From an uncultured Eubacteriales bacterium (GTDB taxonomy: Bacteria; Bacillota; Clostridia; Oscillospirales; CAG-272), in NCBI GenBank assembly GCA_934434925.1, contig CAKSAC010000001.1:62001-126000 (forward strand): a DNA stretch of 64,000 bases, written 5' to 3'. Under the pieces are notes generated by a model. That model saw only the letters and a list, made by a program, of their open reading frames with translations, did no database searches and was not told the origin of the DNA. Below, in pieces: positions 8,217 through 16,850 of the stretch (the stretch's first letter is position 1; each line of letters opens with the position of its first letter). Both the position numbers and the translations under genes were made by a program.

Positions 8217-9350
8217 ATGAAACAGTTTTTCAAGAAGTGCATGTCCGTGTTATTGGCCGGCTCCATGTTGGCTGTAGCGTTGCTCGGCTTTTCGGGTTGC
8301 GGGAAAGAAGTCGGCTTTTTCATCGGAGCGTCCGGACCGCTGACCGGTGACGCTGCTTCGTATGGTATTGCCGTTCAGAGAGGCGCTCAGCTTGCGGTAA
8401 AACAATTGAATGAAAAAGGCAACGTAAAATTCCGTTTTGAGATCAAAGATGATGCCGCTCTGGCCGGAACTGCCGGAGCCAACTACGATCTGCTGTTCGA
8501 TGCCGGGATGCAGGCATCTCTTTCCGGAGTGACCTCCGGTGCGGCAGAGGCTTTCGTGGACAAAGCCGGAAAAGACAAACTTTTCTGCCTGTCTCCTTCC
8601 GCTTCGGCCGATCCTGTTATCGAAAAAAATGACTATTCTTTCCGCCTTTGCTTCGGGGATCCCGACCAGGGGAAACTGGCGGCGCAGTGGATTAAAGAAA
8701 ATATGCCTACCGGCAAAATCGGCGCGCTCTATAACACCAGCGATTCGTATTCTTCCGGTATCTATACCGCTTTCCAGGCAGAAATGGGAACGCTCGGGCT
8801 GAGTTATACGGAAAAAACCTTTGACAACGAGAACAAGTCCGATTTTTCTTCGCAGGCGGATGCTCTCAAAGATTGTGACGTGATTTTCCTTCCGTTCTAT
8901 TACACGGAGGCTTCTCTTTTCACAAAGGCCGCGACGCTGAAGGGATGCCGCGCTACTTACTTCGGTTGCGATGGATTTGACGGGATTTCCGATATGATTT
9001 CCGATGTCAAACGGACGAATCGCGTTATGTATATCACGCCTTTTGATATTGAATCCCAGGACCCGAACACGAAGGCCTTTGTTGAGGCGTTCCGTGCGGA
9101 ATACAACGCGGACCCCGACCAGTTCGCAGCGGACGCTTATGACGCGATGATGGTCATTGCCGACGCAATATCCAAAGCCGGGATCACCGATTACACCGTG
9201 AAACCCGATGTCCTCAGCGAAGCGATCATCAAAGTAATCACAGCGAACGAATATTCTTACACCGGGCTTACAGGCACGATGAAATGGCAAAAGAACGGCG
9301 CTTGCGTCAAAGCTCCGGTCATCAAAGTGCTTTCCGATCCCGAACGATAA
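8217..9350 (+). CDS. livJ: Branched-chain amino acid ABC transporter substrate-binding lipoprotein
   Basis: A 377-residue periplasmic-type binding protein (Leu/Ile/Val-binding, receptor-ligand family), first gene of a complete liv operon. The N-terminus is a lipoprotein signal: KKC-containing start, hydrophobic core, lipobox FSGC, with the lipidated Cys near residue 28. The mature part begins with the typical FFIGASGPLTGDAASYG and later has the family's DAYDAMMVIADAI near residue 310. AAAGAGG precedes the ATG. It captures the substrate outside the cell and delivers it to LivHM. Leucine, isoleucine and valine are the likely ligands, but related proteins also bind amides or urea. Confidence 0.93.
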   Translation: MKQFFKKCMSVLLAGSMLAVALLGFSGCGKEVGFFIGASGPLTGDAASYGIAVQRGAQLAVKQLNEKGNVKFRFEIKDDAALAGTAGANYDLLFDAGMQASLSGVTSGAAEAFVDKAGKDKLFCLSPSASADPVIEKNDYSFRLCFGDPDQGKLAAQWIKENMPTGKIGALYNTSDSYSSGIYTAFQAEMGTLGLSYTEKTFDNENKSDFSSQADALKDCDVIFLPFYYTEASLFTKAATLKGCRATYFGCDGFDGISDMISDVKRTNRVMYITPFDIESQDPNTKAFVEAFRAEYNADPDQFAADAYDAMMVIADAISKAGITDYTVKPDVLSEAIIKVITANEYSYTGLTGTMKWQKNGACVKAPVIKVLSDPER

Positions 9351-9370
9351 TTTACGGTCTTCGGTTTTAG

Positions 9371-9401
9371 GCTCGCGCAGGCTTTCCGGGCTTGCGCGGG
9401 C
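9371..9401 (+). other. Intercistronic hairpin between livJ and livH
   Basis: GCTCGCGCA (9371-9379) pairs with TGCGCGGGC (9393-9401) over nine base pairs including one G-U. No T-tract follows, so it is more likely an mRNA stability or processing element that raises the yield of the binding protein over the permease genes than a terminator. Confidence 0.55.
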
Positions 9402-9428
9402 TTATGCTGTTATATATGAGGAGAAAAC

Positions 9429-10301
9429 ATGAGTACAATCATTGACGGCCTTAGCCTCGGCAGCATTTACGCGCTGATCGCCCTCGGATATACCATGGTG
9501 TACGGTATCGCCAAAATGCTGAATTTTGCCCACGGAGACATTATTATGGTCGGGGCGTATACAATCTTTTCGGTTTTGATGATGGGGAATTCCACGTTTC
9601 TCAAAATTGTTGCCATTCTGCTTTCCGTGCTGATTTGCACGGTGTTGGGCGTATCGGTAGAACGGATCGCGTATCGCCCGTTGCGCGGAGCGTCACCGCT
9701 TGCCGTGCTGATTACGGCTATCGGGGTCAGTTATTTTCTGCAAAGCCTTGCGCAACTGCTTTTCGGTGCAAAATCCCATACAATCGAAACCCTGATCCCC
9801 GGTGCTTTTTTGGTTGGTTCGATCCGCATCACTTACTCCACATTGCTGACGCTTCTTGTCGGTGCGGCAGTGATGGCCGGGCTGACTCTCTTTGTGGCCA
9901 AAACCAGGATCGGGCGCGCTATGGTTGCTGTTTCCGAAGACCGCGGCGCGGCCGAACTCATGGGGATCAATGTAAACGCTATCATTGCGCTGACCTTCGC
10001 CATCGGTTCGGCGCTGGCGGCGTTGGCCGGGTTCTTTTATCTTATGCAGATTCCGGCGGCCAATCCCACCCTCGGCTCTATGCCCGGGATTAAGGCTTTC
10101 ACGGCGGCTGTCATCGGAGGAATCGGGTCGATTCCCGGCGCGATGATCGGCGGGATTCTTCTCGGCGTTATTGAAAAACTCTGCCTCAGTATCACGCCGC
10201 TGGCACCCTATACCACGTCCATCGAATTCAGCTTGTTGATTCTGATCCTGCTCGTGAAACCGACCGGCTTACTCGGGCGGAAGCGCAGAGAGAAAGTGTG
10301 A
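9429..10301 (+). CDS. livH: Branched-chain amino acid ABC transporter permease
   Basis: A 290-residue permease of the LivH family with eight or so hydrophobic segments. It opens with the family hallmark DGLSLGSIYALIALGYTMVYG and has MLNFAHGDI a few residues on. The conserved EAA-like cytoplasmic loop around AAELMGINVNAIIALTFAIGS contacts the ATPases LivG and LivF. Together with LivM it forms the membrane channel. AGGAGA precedes the ATG at 9429. It lies 78 bases after livJ across the hairpin and nine bases before livM. Confidence 0.95.
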   Translation: MSTIIDGLSLGSIYALIALGYTMVYGIAKMLNFAHGDIIMVGAYTIFSVLMMGNSTFLKIVAILLSVLICTVLGVSVERIAYRPLRGASPLAVLITAIGVSYFLQSLAQLLFGAKSHTIETLIPGAFLVGSIRITYSTLLTLLVGAAVMAGLTLFVAKTRIGRAMVAVSEDRGAAELMGINVNAIIALTFAIGSALAALAGFFYLMQIPAANPTLGSMPGIKAFTAAVIGGIGSIPGAMIGGILLGVIEKLCLSITPLAPYTTSIEFSLLILILLVKPTGLLGRKRREKV

Positions 10302-10310
10302 GGTGCCGGA

Positions 10311-11483
10311 ATGAAGATAAAAGCATATTTTGCGGCAGTAAAAAAGAACTTTAAGCCGAAGCATTATTTCAATTACGCGCTTGTTTCTGCCGTGCTGATT
10401 CTTTTCTTCCTGCTGGAGATGAGCGGATTGCTCAAACGTTCGCACGCCAACCTGCTCGCGCAGATCGGATTCAGCATCATTTTGGCGGTTTCTTTGAACC
10501 TTGTGGTCGGCTTTCTCGGGGAGCTAAGCCTGGGGCATGCCGGATTCATGTGTATCGGGGCCTATATCGGCACATGGTTCTCGTCGCTCCTTGCGCCGGT
10601 TATTTCTTCTTTTGCCATACGCCTCGTGCTGGCCATGCTTGTCGGCGGGGCTGCTGCCGCGCTTTTCGGTATTCTGGTCGGGATACCGGCGCTTCGGCTG
10701 AAAGGCGACTATCTGGCAATCGTAACCCTGGCTTTCGGAGAAATTGTGCGTAACATTTTCAAAAATCTGCCCTGGTTCGGAAAATCCTTCGGTATGCAGA
10801 CCGAAACGTACGGAACAAAACTTTTCATCATCGCGTTTTTTGCGGTACTGTTTACGCTGATTATCATTCAGAACCTGATGCGTTCCAAACACGGACGTGC
10901 CATTACGGCAATCCGTGACAGCGAAATCGCGGCAAAATCCATGGGAGTTAACGTCACGTTCTACAAGATTCTTGCTTTCTCCGTGGCGGCGTTTTTCGCG
11001 GGGATCGCCGGCGTCATATACGGAGCTTACACCACGCCGATCCTCTATTCCTTCTTTTCCTTTAACTATTCGATAGAAATCCTCGTCATGGTCGTGCTCG
11101 GCGGGATGGGAAGCATTACCGGTTCCATTATTTCCGCCGCATTGTTGACCTACATCAACTTTTTGCTGTCTGCAAACCTTTCCGGCGATATGGCGGCATT
11201 GAAATATATGATTTATGCGTTGATTCTCATCGGAATGGTCATCTACAACAACGCCCCTGCCTTCAAAAAATACCGGGATCGGTTCGGCTTTCCCGTTCTC
11301 ATGGATCGGATACGCGAACGGTTCGTCCGTACAACGCCGGCGACGGTTAAGGATGACGCGGCGGCCTGGGATCGCGTTCCCACCAAGATTCTTTCCGATG
11401 AAGTGCTGTCCACCGATCTGCAACTGATGACATCCGCGCCGGATAAACCCGACAAACCCGGAAAACCGAAAGGAGATGAGTGA
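10311..11483 (+). CDS. livM: Branched-chain amino acid ABC transporter permease
   Basis: A 390-residue partner of LivH. The family motif SLNLVVGFLGELSLGHAGFMCIGAY starts near residue 62 (only its elements are cited), and the ATPase-contact loop AIRDSEIAAKSMGVN lies near residue 200. It is somewhat longer than many LivM proteins because of a hydrophilic tail of about 60 residues that ends in a Lys-Pro-Asp-rich stretch (DKPDKPGKPKGDE). Its stop codon lies one base before the chosen livG start. Function: half of the membrane channel for leucine, isoleucine and valine uptake. Confidence 0.94.
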   Translation: MKIKAYFAAVKKNFKPKHYFNYALVSAVLILFFLLEMSGLLKRSHANLLAQIGFSIILAVSLNLVVGFLGELSLGHAGFMCIGAYIGTWFSSLLAPVISSFAIRLVLAMLVGGAAAALFGILVGIPALRLKGDYLAIVTLAFGEIVRNIFKNLPWFGKSFGMQTETYGTKLFIIAFFAVLFTLIIIQNLMRSKHGRAITAIRDSEIAAKSMGVNVTFYKILAFSVAAFFAGIAGVIYGAYTTPILYSFFSFNYSIEILVMVVLGGMGSITGSIISAALLTYINFLLSANLSGDMAALKYMIYALILIGMVIYNNAPAFKKYRDRFGFPVLMDRIRERFVRTTPATVKDDAAAWDRVPTKILSDEVLSTDLQLMTSAPDKPDKPGKPKGDE

Positions 11484-11484
11484 C

Positions 11485-12258
11485 ATGCAAAGTCCTTATG
11501 TGCTGGAAACGCGCGACCTCGGCATTTCATTCGGCGGGTTGAAGGCGGTTCAGCATGTCAATCTGAAGGTGGAAAAAAATGAAATTTACGGTCTGATAGG
11601 ACCGAACGGAGCAGGGAAGACCACGGTCTTCAATATGTTGACCGGGGTATATCAACCGACATACGGAACCTTTTTTCTGAACGGACAGGAATTGCGCGGA
11701 TATACACAGGAACAGATCAATCATCGCGGCATTGCCAGGACTTTTCAGAACATCCGGCTTTTCAACAATATGACGGTCGTCCGGAATGTGATGGTCGGCC
11801 TCCAGAACCAACCGGAATTCCGATGCAGTTTTCTGACCAGCATGTTTCGTCTGCCGCGCCATTTCACGGTAGAGGAAACCATGCGCGCCCGCGCCAAAGA
11901 GATTCTGGCTATTTTCGGGTTGGAAGAGGAACGTAACAGTCTCGCCTGCAATCTTCCCTACGGAAAACAGCGCAAACTTGAGATTGCCCGCGCCTTGGCG
12001 ACTAACCCCAGCCTGCTGTTGCTGGACGAACCGGCCGCCGGAATGAATCCGCAGGAGACCGAGGAACTGATGCAAACGATCCGTTTTGTGCGGGATCACT
12101 TCGATATGACAATCCTTCTGATTGAACATGATATGAAACTCGTTTCCGGTATCTGTGACCGTTCCACCGTTCTGAACTTCGGCACGGTGCTGGCGGAAGG
12201 ACAGACCGCCGATGTTCTGAATGATCCGGAAGTAATCAAGGCGTATATAGGAGACTGA
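11485..12258 (+). CDS. livG: Branched-chain amino acid ABC transporter ATP-binding protein
   Basis: A 257-residue ABC ATPase. Walker A is GPNGAGKTT near residue 39; Walker B is LLLLDEPAAGMNP. The ABC signature position reads LPYGKQRKLEIARAL, as is normal for LivG (YGxQRxLEIARAL). I chose the ATG at 11485 rather than the one at 11476: AGGAG at 11471-11475 abuts the first but has good spacing to the second. It energises LivHM together with LivF, which follows four bases downstream. Confidence 0.94.
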   Translation: MQSPYVLETRDLGISFGGLKAVQHVNLKVEKNEIYGLIGPNGAGKTTVFNMLTGVYQPTYGTFFLNGQELRGYTQEQINHRGIARTFQNIRLFNNMTVVRNVMVGLQNQPEFRCSFLTSMFRLPRHFTVEETMRARAKEILAIFGLEEERNSLACNLPYGKQRKLEIARALATNPSLLLLDEPAAGMNPQETEELMQTIRFVRDHFDMTILLIEHDMKLVSGICDRSTVLNFGTVLAEGQTADVLNDPEVIKAYIGD

Positions 12259-12261
12259 AAG

Positions 12262-12972
12262 ATGGCATTACTGGAAGTCAGAAATATCGAGGTCGCTTAC
12301 GGGCTGATTAAGGCGATCAAAGGTATTTCCTTTGAAGTGAATGAAGGGGAAGTGGTCTCCCTCATCGGCGCGAACGGCGCCGGAAAAACGACCACCATGC
12401 ATGCGGTGAGTTGCCTTTTGCCGAAACTTTCGGGACAGGTGTATTTTTGCGGAAATGATATTACCGCCGTCCCCGCGCATAAATTGGTGGGGATGGGGAT
12501 GGCACATGTACCGGAAGGCCGTCGCATTTTTCAGGAACTGACGGTTTTCGATAACCTGCAAATGGGGTACTACATCAAAAGCGATAAAGAAAAATTCAAA
12601 GAAAAACTGGAGTATATTTACGGCTGTTTCCCCGTTCTTGCGGAGCGTGCCAATCAGATTGCCGGAACGCTTTCGGGCGGAGAACAGCAAATGCTTGCCA
12701 TGAGTCGGGCGTTGATGTCCGACCCGAAACTGCTTCTTTTGGATGAACCGAGCATGGGGCTTTCGCCGCTTTATGTGAACACCATCTTTGACATGATTAA
12801 AAAAGTGAACGAGGCGGGAACGACGATTCTGCTCGTGGAGCAAAATGCCAATAAAGCGCTTGCAATTTCCGACAGGGCCTATGTGCTGGAAACCGGAAAA
12901 ATCACAAAGACCGGAACCGGTACCGAACTTCTTTCGGACGATTCGGTGAGGGCGGCCTATCTCGGCGGATAA
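12262..12972 (+). CDS. livF: Branched-chain amino acid ABC transporter ATP-binding protein
   Basis: A 236-residue ABC ATPase, the second nucleotide-binding subunit of the Liv system. Walker A is GANGAGKTT near residue 37, signature TLSGGEQQMLAMSRAL near residue 136, and Walker B LLLLDEPSMGLSP. The sequence VPEGRRIFQELTV between Walker A and the signature is characteristic of LivF. It is the last gene of livJHMGF and is followed immediately by a terminator shared with the convergent clpX. Confidence 0.95.
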   Translation: MALLEVRNIEVAYGLIKAIKGISFEVNEGEVVSLIGANGAGKTTTMHAVSCLLPKLSGQVYFCGNDITAVPAHKLVGMGMAHVPEGRRIFQELTVFDNLQMGYYIKSDKEKFKEKLEYIYGCFPVLAERANQIAGTLSGGEQQMLAMSRALMSDPKLLLLDEPSMGLSPLYVNTIFDMIKKVNEAGTTILLVEQNANKALAISDRAYVLETGKITKTGTGTELLSDDSVRAAYLGG

Positions 12973-12976
12973 AAAG

Positions 12977-13019
12977 AAAACAGTCAGTATGCTTGCGGCA
13001 TACCGGCTGTTTTTACTTT
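12977..13019. terminator. Bidirectional terminator between livF and clpX
   Basis: ACAGTCAGTATGC (12980-12992) pairs imperfectly with GCATACCGGCTGT (12998-13010). It is flanked by TTTTT on the plus side and by an A-run that gives a T-run on the minus side. It can serve both convergent operons. Confidence 0.8.
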
Positions 13020-13041
13020 TGCTCTTCACGGAAAATGCCGT

Positions 13042-14322
13042 TCAGGCATTTTTCCGAACGATGACGGGCGGCTCTTTCCCGAGGACGCAGGCCTCGGTGA
13101 TGATAACCTTTTCAACATCTTTTTCCGAAGGGATGGAATACATCGGGTCAATCATGATTCCTTCGAGGATCGAACGCAACCCACGGGCCCCGATCTCTCT
13201 TTCAAGGGCCATGCGGGCGATGGCGCGAAAAGCGCCGTCCTCAAATTCAAGGTCTACGCCGTCGATGGAAAAGAGTTTTTTATATTGACGGTACAGGGAA
13301 TTTTTCGGGTCGCGGATGATACGGACCAGCGCCTCTTCATCCAGGTTTTCCAACGATACGATGATAGGGAGCCGACCCACTAATTCGGGAATCAGCCCGT
13401 ATTTGACGATATCGTGTGAAATCACGTCACGGTAAACGCCGCGGCCGATCCTCTCATTTTTCTTCAGAACATCGCCGCCGAAACCGATGGTCTGATTTCC
13501 GCGCCGTTGTTCGATGATCGATTCAAGTCCGTCAAAAGCACCGCCGCAAATGAAGAGAATATTTTCGGTGTGGATCTGAATGAATTCCTGGTTGGGGTGC
13601 TTGCGTCCGCCCTGCGGCGGAACATTGGCGACCGTACCTTCCAATATCTTCAAAAGCGCTTGCTGAACTCCTTCACCGGATACGTCGCGCGTGATGGAAC
13701 GGTTTTCACTTTTCCGGGAGATTTTGTCGATTTCATCAATATAGATAATCCCCCGTTCGGCGCGTTCAATATCATAGTCGGCCGCCTGAATCAGGCGCAG
13801 GAGAATGTTTTCAACGTCTTCGCCTACATAGCCGGCTTCCGTCAGCGTAGTGGCATCCGCAATGGCAAAAGGAACCTTCAGTGTGCGGGCAAGCGTTTGC
13901 GCGAGGAACGTTTTTCCGACGCCGGTAGGGCCGAGGAGCAAAACATTGCTCTTCTGAATCTCCACGGGATCATCGGCCGGGGCATCCTTCTCCTTTTTCT
14001 TGTTGAGAGAAAGAATGCGCTTGTAATGATTGTATACCGCGACGGAAAGCACACGCTTCGCGGCATCCTGCCCGATGACGTATTCATCGAGTTTTTCTTT
14101 GATTTGCGGGGGTTTCGGAAGGGTTTCAAAGGTTAGTTCTTCGCTCTGTTTTTCACGATTTTGCAGAGCAAGGCCCTCATCAATCAGTTCGGAACAGGCA
14201 TGAACGCATTCATCGCAGATATATGTGCCGCTCTGGGATGGGATGAGAAACATGACCTGATTTTCATTCCGACCACAGAAGGCGCACTGGCGAAGTCTTT
14301 TTTGATTGTTGTTGTTTGGCAT
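13042..14322 (-). CDS. clpX: ATP-dependent Clp protease ATP-binding subunit ClpX
   Basis: A 426-residue AAA+ unfoldase. The N-terminal zinc-binding domain has Cys at 13, 16, 36 and 39 (CAFC...CDEC). Walker A is GPTGVGKT at residues 131-138, Walker B IIYIDEIDKI follows, and the ClpP-docking loop carries the IGF tripeptide (QTIGFGGD). All catalytic elements are intact and the length is normal. It recognises tagged proteins and feeds them to ClpP, encoded directly upstream on the same strand. GAAAGGG lies before the ATG. A hairpin in the 53-base gap after clpP may adjust its level. Confidence 0.97.
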   Translation of the reverse strand: MPNNNNQKRLRQCAFCGRNENQVMFLIPSQSGTYICDECVHACSELIDEGLALQNREKQSEELTFETLPKPPQIKEKLDEYVIGQDAAKRVLSVAVYNHYKRILSLNKKKEKDAPADDPVEIQKSNVLLLGPTGVGKTFLAQTLARTLKVPFAIADATTLTEAGYVGEDVENILLRLIQAADYDIERAERGIIYIDEIDKISRKSENRSITRDVSGEGVQQALLKILEGTVANVPPQGGRKHPNQEFIQIHTENILFICGGAFDGLESIIEQRRGNQTIGFGGDVLKKNERIGRGVYRDVISHDIVKYGLIPELVGRLPIIVSLENLDEEALVRIIRDPKNSLYRQYKKLFSIDGVDLEFEDGAFRAIARMALEREIGARGLRSILEGIMIDPMYSIPSEKDVEKVIITEACVLGKEPPVIVRKNA

Positions 14323-14346
14323 ATACTGTTCGCCCTTTCATAAAGA

Positions 14347-14369
14347 AAGCGCGGGGTGCCCCACGCTTT
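14347..14369 (-). other. Hairpin between clpP and clpX (possible attenuating terminator)
   Basis: On the minus strand AAGCGTGGGG pairs with CCCCGCGCTT (one G-U) and is followed by TCTTTA. The T-tract is short, so partial termination or mRNA processing that lowers clpX relative to clpP is more likely than full termination. Confidence 0.5.
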
Positions 14370-14375
14370 TCTCTC

Positions 14376-14960
14376 TTATAAACGGTTGGCAATCACCTTA
14401 TCGATCAGCCCGTAGGAGGCGGCCTGATCCGCGGTCATGAAATTGTCTCTTTCGGTGTCGCGGTCGATCACTTCCAGCGGTTGACCGGTTCGCTCGGAAA
14501 GAATACGATTTAATTTTTCGCGGGTGCGGAGAATATGGTCGGCGTGGATTTTGATATCGGTCGCCTGCCCCTGCGTGCCGCCGAGCGGCTGGTGAATCAT
14601 GATTTCGCTGTTGGGCAGGGCGAGCCGTTTTCCCTTTGTACCGGCTGCCAGAAGGAAGGCGCCCATACTGGCGGCCATACCGATGCAGATGGTAGAAACA
14701 TCGCACTTGATGAAGTTCATCGTGTCATAGATGGCAAATCCGGCCGAGACAGAACCCCCTGGACTGTTGATATAAAAGGAAATATCTTTGTCGGGATCCT
14801 GCGCTTCGAGATAGAGCATCTGCGCGACTACAAGCGAGGCGGTCACATCATTGACTTCATCGGCAAGAAAAACAATTCTGTCGTTCAAAAGGCGGGAATA
14901 AATATCGTATGAACGTTCTCCTCTGTTGGTCTCTTGAATGACCATTGGAACAAGTGCCAT
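14376..14960 (-). CDS. clpP: ATP-dependent Clp protease proteolytic subunit ClpP
   Basis: A 194-residue serine peptidase that forms the tetradecameric barrel working with ClpX and other Clp ATPases such as the ClpE-like protein at 44 kb. The catalytic triad is visible at Ser98 (GMAASMG), His123 (MIHQP) and Asp172. The length is standard. CGGAGGT lies about seven bases before the ATG. It is the middle gene of tig-clpP-clpX, separated from tig by only 23 bases. Confidence 0.97.
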   Translation of the reverse strand: MALVPMVIQETNRGERSYDIYSRLLNDRIVFLADEVNDVTASLVVAQMLYLEAQDPDKDISFYINSPGGSVSAGFAIYDTMNFIKCDVSTICIGMAASMGAFLLAAGTKGKRLALPNSEIMIHQPLGGTQGQATDIKIHADHILRTREKLNRILSERTGQPLEVIDRDTERDNFMTADQAASYGLIDKVIANRL

Positions 14961-14983
14961 GTTTATACCTCCGGTTGGTAGGA

Positions 14984-16606
14984 TTATTCTTCGGTCTTCT
15001 TTGCGGTGGTTTTCTTTGCGGTGGTTTTCTTCGCGGCGGGTTTCTTTTCGGTGGCCGGCTCGGCATCGCCTTCGGCTTCCAGCGCGGCTTTCTTCGCGGT
15101 GGTTTTCTTGGCCGGGGCCTTTTTTGTTTCGTCAGCGGGCGAAGCCTTTTTGGCGGTGGTTTTCTTCGCGGCGGGTTTCTTTTCGGTGGCCGGCTCGGCG
15201 TCGGTTTCGGCTTCCAGCGCGGCCTTCTTCGCGGTGGTCTTCTTGGCCGGGGCCTTTTTTGTTTCGTCAGCGGGCGAAGCCTTTTTGGCGGTCGCTTTCT
15301 TTGCGGTCACTTTCTTTGCGGCAACAGGGGCGGCGGCAACGGCGTTTTTCTTGACGAGTTCAGCCGCGGCTTTCACGCGCAGATCGTTGCGAACGCCGTC
15401 TTCCTCCGCAATCTTGCGGACCTCTTCTTCAGGCATATTATATGTCTCTGCCATCCGCTTATATTCGGCGGCAATCTCATCTTCCGTAACCTTGACATCT
15501 TCAAGCTCGGCGATCTTTTCAAGGGCGAGACGAAGTTTGACCTGCTGTTCGGCCTGCGGGCGGAGTTGCGCGCGCATGGAATCAAGGTTCATGCCGGTAT
15601 ACTTGAAATAGGTGTTGAGATCAAGCCCCTGCATACGCAGACGGTTATCATAATCGCGCAGGAAGTTTTCGGTCTCGGCTTCAAACATGCATTCGGGAAT
15701 GTCGGCTTCCATCTTTCCGATGACGGCAAGCATAACATTTTCTTCAAACTGGCTGTCGGCGGCATTTTTGTTTCTTTCTTCCATTTTTGCCTTTTTATCA
15801 GCCCGATATGCGTCCAGCGTATCGAATTCGGAAACATCTTTTGCAAATTCATCGTCCAGGGCGGGAAGTTCCTGCCGTTTGATGGCATGAAGTTTGACGG
15901 CAAACACAGCGGCCTTGCCGGCAAGAGATTTTTCATGATAATCTTCGGGGAAGGTGACGTTCACATCAAAAGCGTCGCCGACGGATTTACCGACAATCTG
16001 TTCTTCAAATCCGGGGATAAACTGTCCGCTTCCGAGTTTCAGCTCATGCCCTTCTGCCTTTCCGCCGTCAAAGTGATTTCCGTCCACGCTGCCGTCAAAA
16101 TCGATGACAACGGTGTCGCCGGTTTCGGCAGGGCGGTCGGTCACATCGACCGTGCGGGCGTTGCGTTCAAGATCGCGTTGAATCTCGGCATCCACATCGG
16201 CATCGGTGACGGCCTTTTCGTCACGAACGGCTTCGATACCGAGATAGTCGGTAATCCTGACATCCGGCTTTACATAGACTTTGACAGTCAGAACAAGCCC
16301 GTTTTCGTCCACGGATTTTATGTCAAAATCCGGGCGACCGACAATTTCAAGACCGGCTTCTTTAACGGCCGGCTCAAAAGCGCCGGGAATGCAATCGTTG
16401 ATCGCGTCTTCATAAAACACGCTCTTCCCGTACATTTTTTCAATAACCACGCGGGGAGCTTTGCCCTTGCGGAAGCCGGGAACATTGATCTTTCCGACAT
16501 TCTTTCTGTAGGCACGATTGACAGCGGCTTCAAAGGTATCCTTGTCCACACCGATCTCCAGAGTATAGAGATTCTTGTCTGTCAATTCTTTGCTGATGAG
16601 ACTCAT
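14984..16606 (-). CDS. tig: Trigger factor with long histone-H1-like C-terminal tail
   Basis: A 540-residue ribosome-associated chaperone with peptidyl-prolyl isomerase activity; typical trigger factors have about 430-450 residues. The ribosome-binding motif GFRKGKAP lies near residue 43, the FKBP-like domain (FDGSVDGNHFDGG...FIPGFEEQIVG) around 150-240, then the helical chaperone domain. After about residue 428 there is a 112-residue tail rich in Lys, Ala, Thr and Pro (AKKTTAKK, PAKK, PADETKKA), built from a duplicated 45-residue unit. ATG at 16606 is chosen because GGAGG precedes it; an in-frame upstream extension has no binding site. First gene of tig-clpP-clpX. Confidence 0.93.
   Translation of the reverse strand: MSLISKELTDKNLYTLEIGVDKDTFEAAVNRAYRKNVGKINVPGFRKGKAPRVVIEKMYGKSVFYEDAINDCIPGAFEPAVKEAGLEIVGRPDFDIKSVDENGLVLTVKVYVKPDVRITDYLGIEAVRDEKAVTDADVDAEIQRDLERNARTVDVTDRPAETGDTVVIDFDGSVDGNHFDGGKAEGHELKLGSGQFIPGFEEQIVGKSVGDAFDVNVTFPEDYHEKSLAGKAAVFAVKLHAIKRQELPALDDEFAKDVSEFDTLDAYRADKKAKMEERNKNAADSQFEENVMLAVIGKMEADIPECMFEAETENFLRDYDNRLRMQGLDLNTYFKYTGMNLDSMRAQLRPQAEQQVKLRLALEKIAELEDVKVTEDEIAAEYKRMAETYNMPEEEVRKIAEEDGVRNDLRVKAAAELVKKNAVAAAPVAAKKVTAKKATAKKASPADETKKAPAKKTTAKKAALEAETDAEPATEKKPAAKKTTAKKASPADETKKAPAKKTTAKKAALEAEGDAEPATEKKPAAKKTTAKKTTAKKTEE
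15018..15287 (-). repeat. 135-bp tandem duplication encoding the tig tail
   Basis: Two nearly identical 135-bp units, about 15018-15152 and 15153-15287, encode two 45-residue copies of the Lys/Ala-rich tail. A few silent or conservative differences (for example GGC versus ACG coding Gly or Thr in LEAEGD and LEAETD) separate them. The unit length is a multiple of three, so the frame is kept and copy number could change without breaking the gene. Confidence 0.9.
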
Positions 16607-16659
16607 GCTATTTCCTCCGAAAAGTAAATAATTAAAATAAATATATATCAATCCGTATC

Positions 16660-16688
16660 ATTCTACCGCATTCTGAGACGATTGTCAA
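16660..16688 (-). promoter_or_regulatory. Sigma-A promoter of tig-clpP-clpX
   Basis: On the minus strand TTGACA (16688-16683) and TAGAAT (16665-16660) are 17 bases apart. The start point near 16653 gives a leader of about 47 bases rich in A and T, ending in GGAGG. No CtsR-type heat-shock operator is evident. Confidence 0.85.
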
Positions 16689-16850
16689 GCCGTTTTCGGA
16701 GAATTTCTTCTGAATTCGGCAGGATAATGCGGTTGGCATAAAGCGCAGGCGGTTTTTCCGGCGCTTTGTTGAACGCGGCTGTTCCGTAAGCGTCGGCAGA
16801 CCGGAAAGCGATTGCTCCCGGTTCCGGTAGAATTTGTCGGCAACATGACC

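Noticed and set aside
14945..16627. A 560-codon plus-strand open frame across the trigger factor gene, rich in Gly, Phe and Arg
   Set aside because: It is antisense to tig, has low-complexity composition caused by the Lys/Ala-rich tail, and matches no family; tig has promoter, binding site and conserved motifs.
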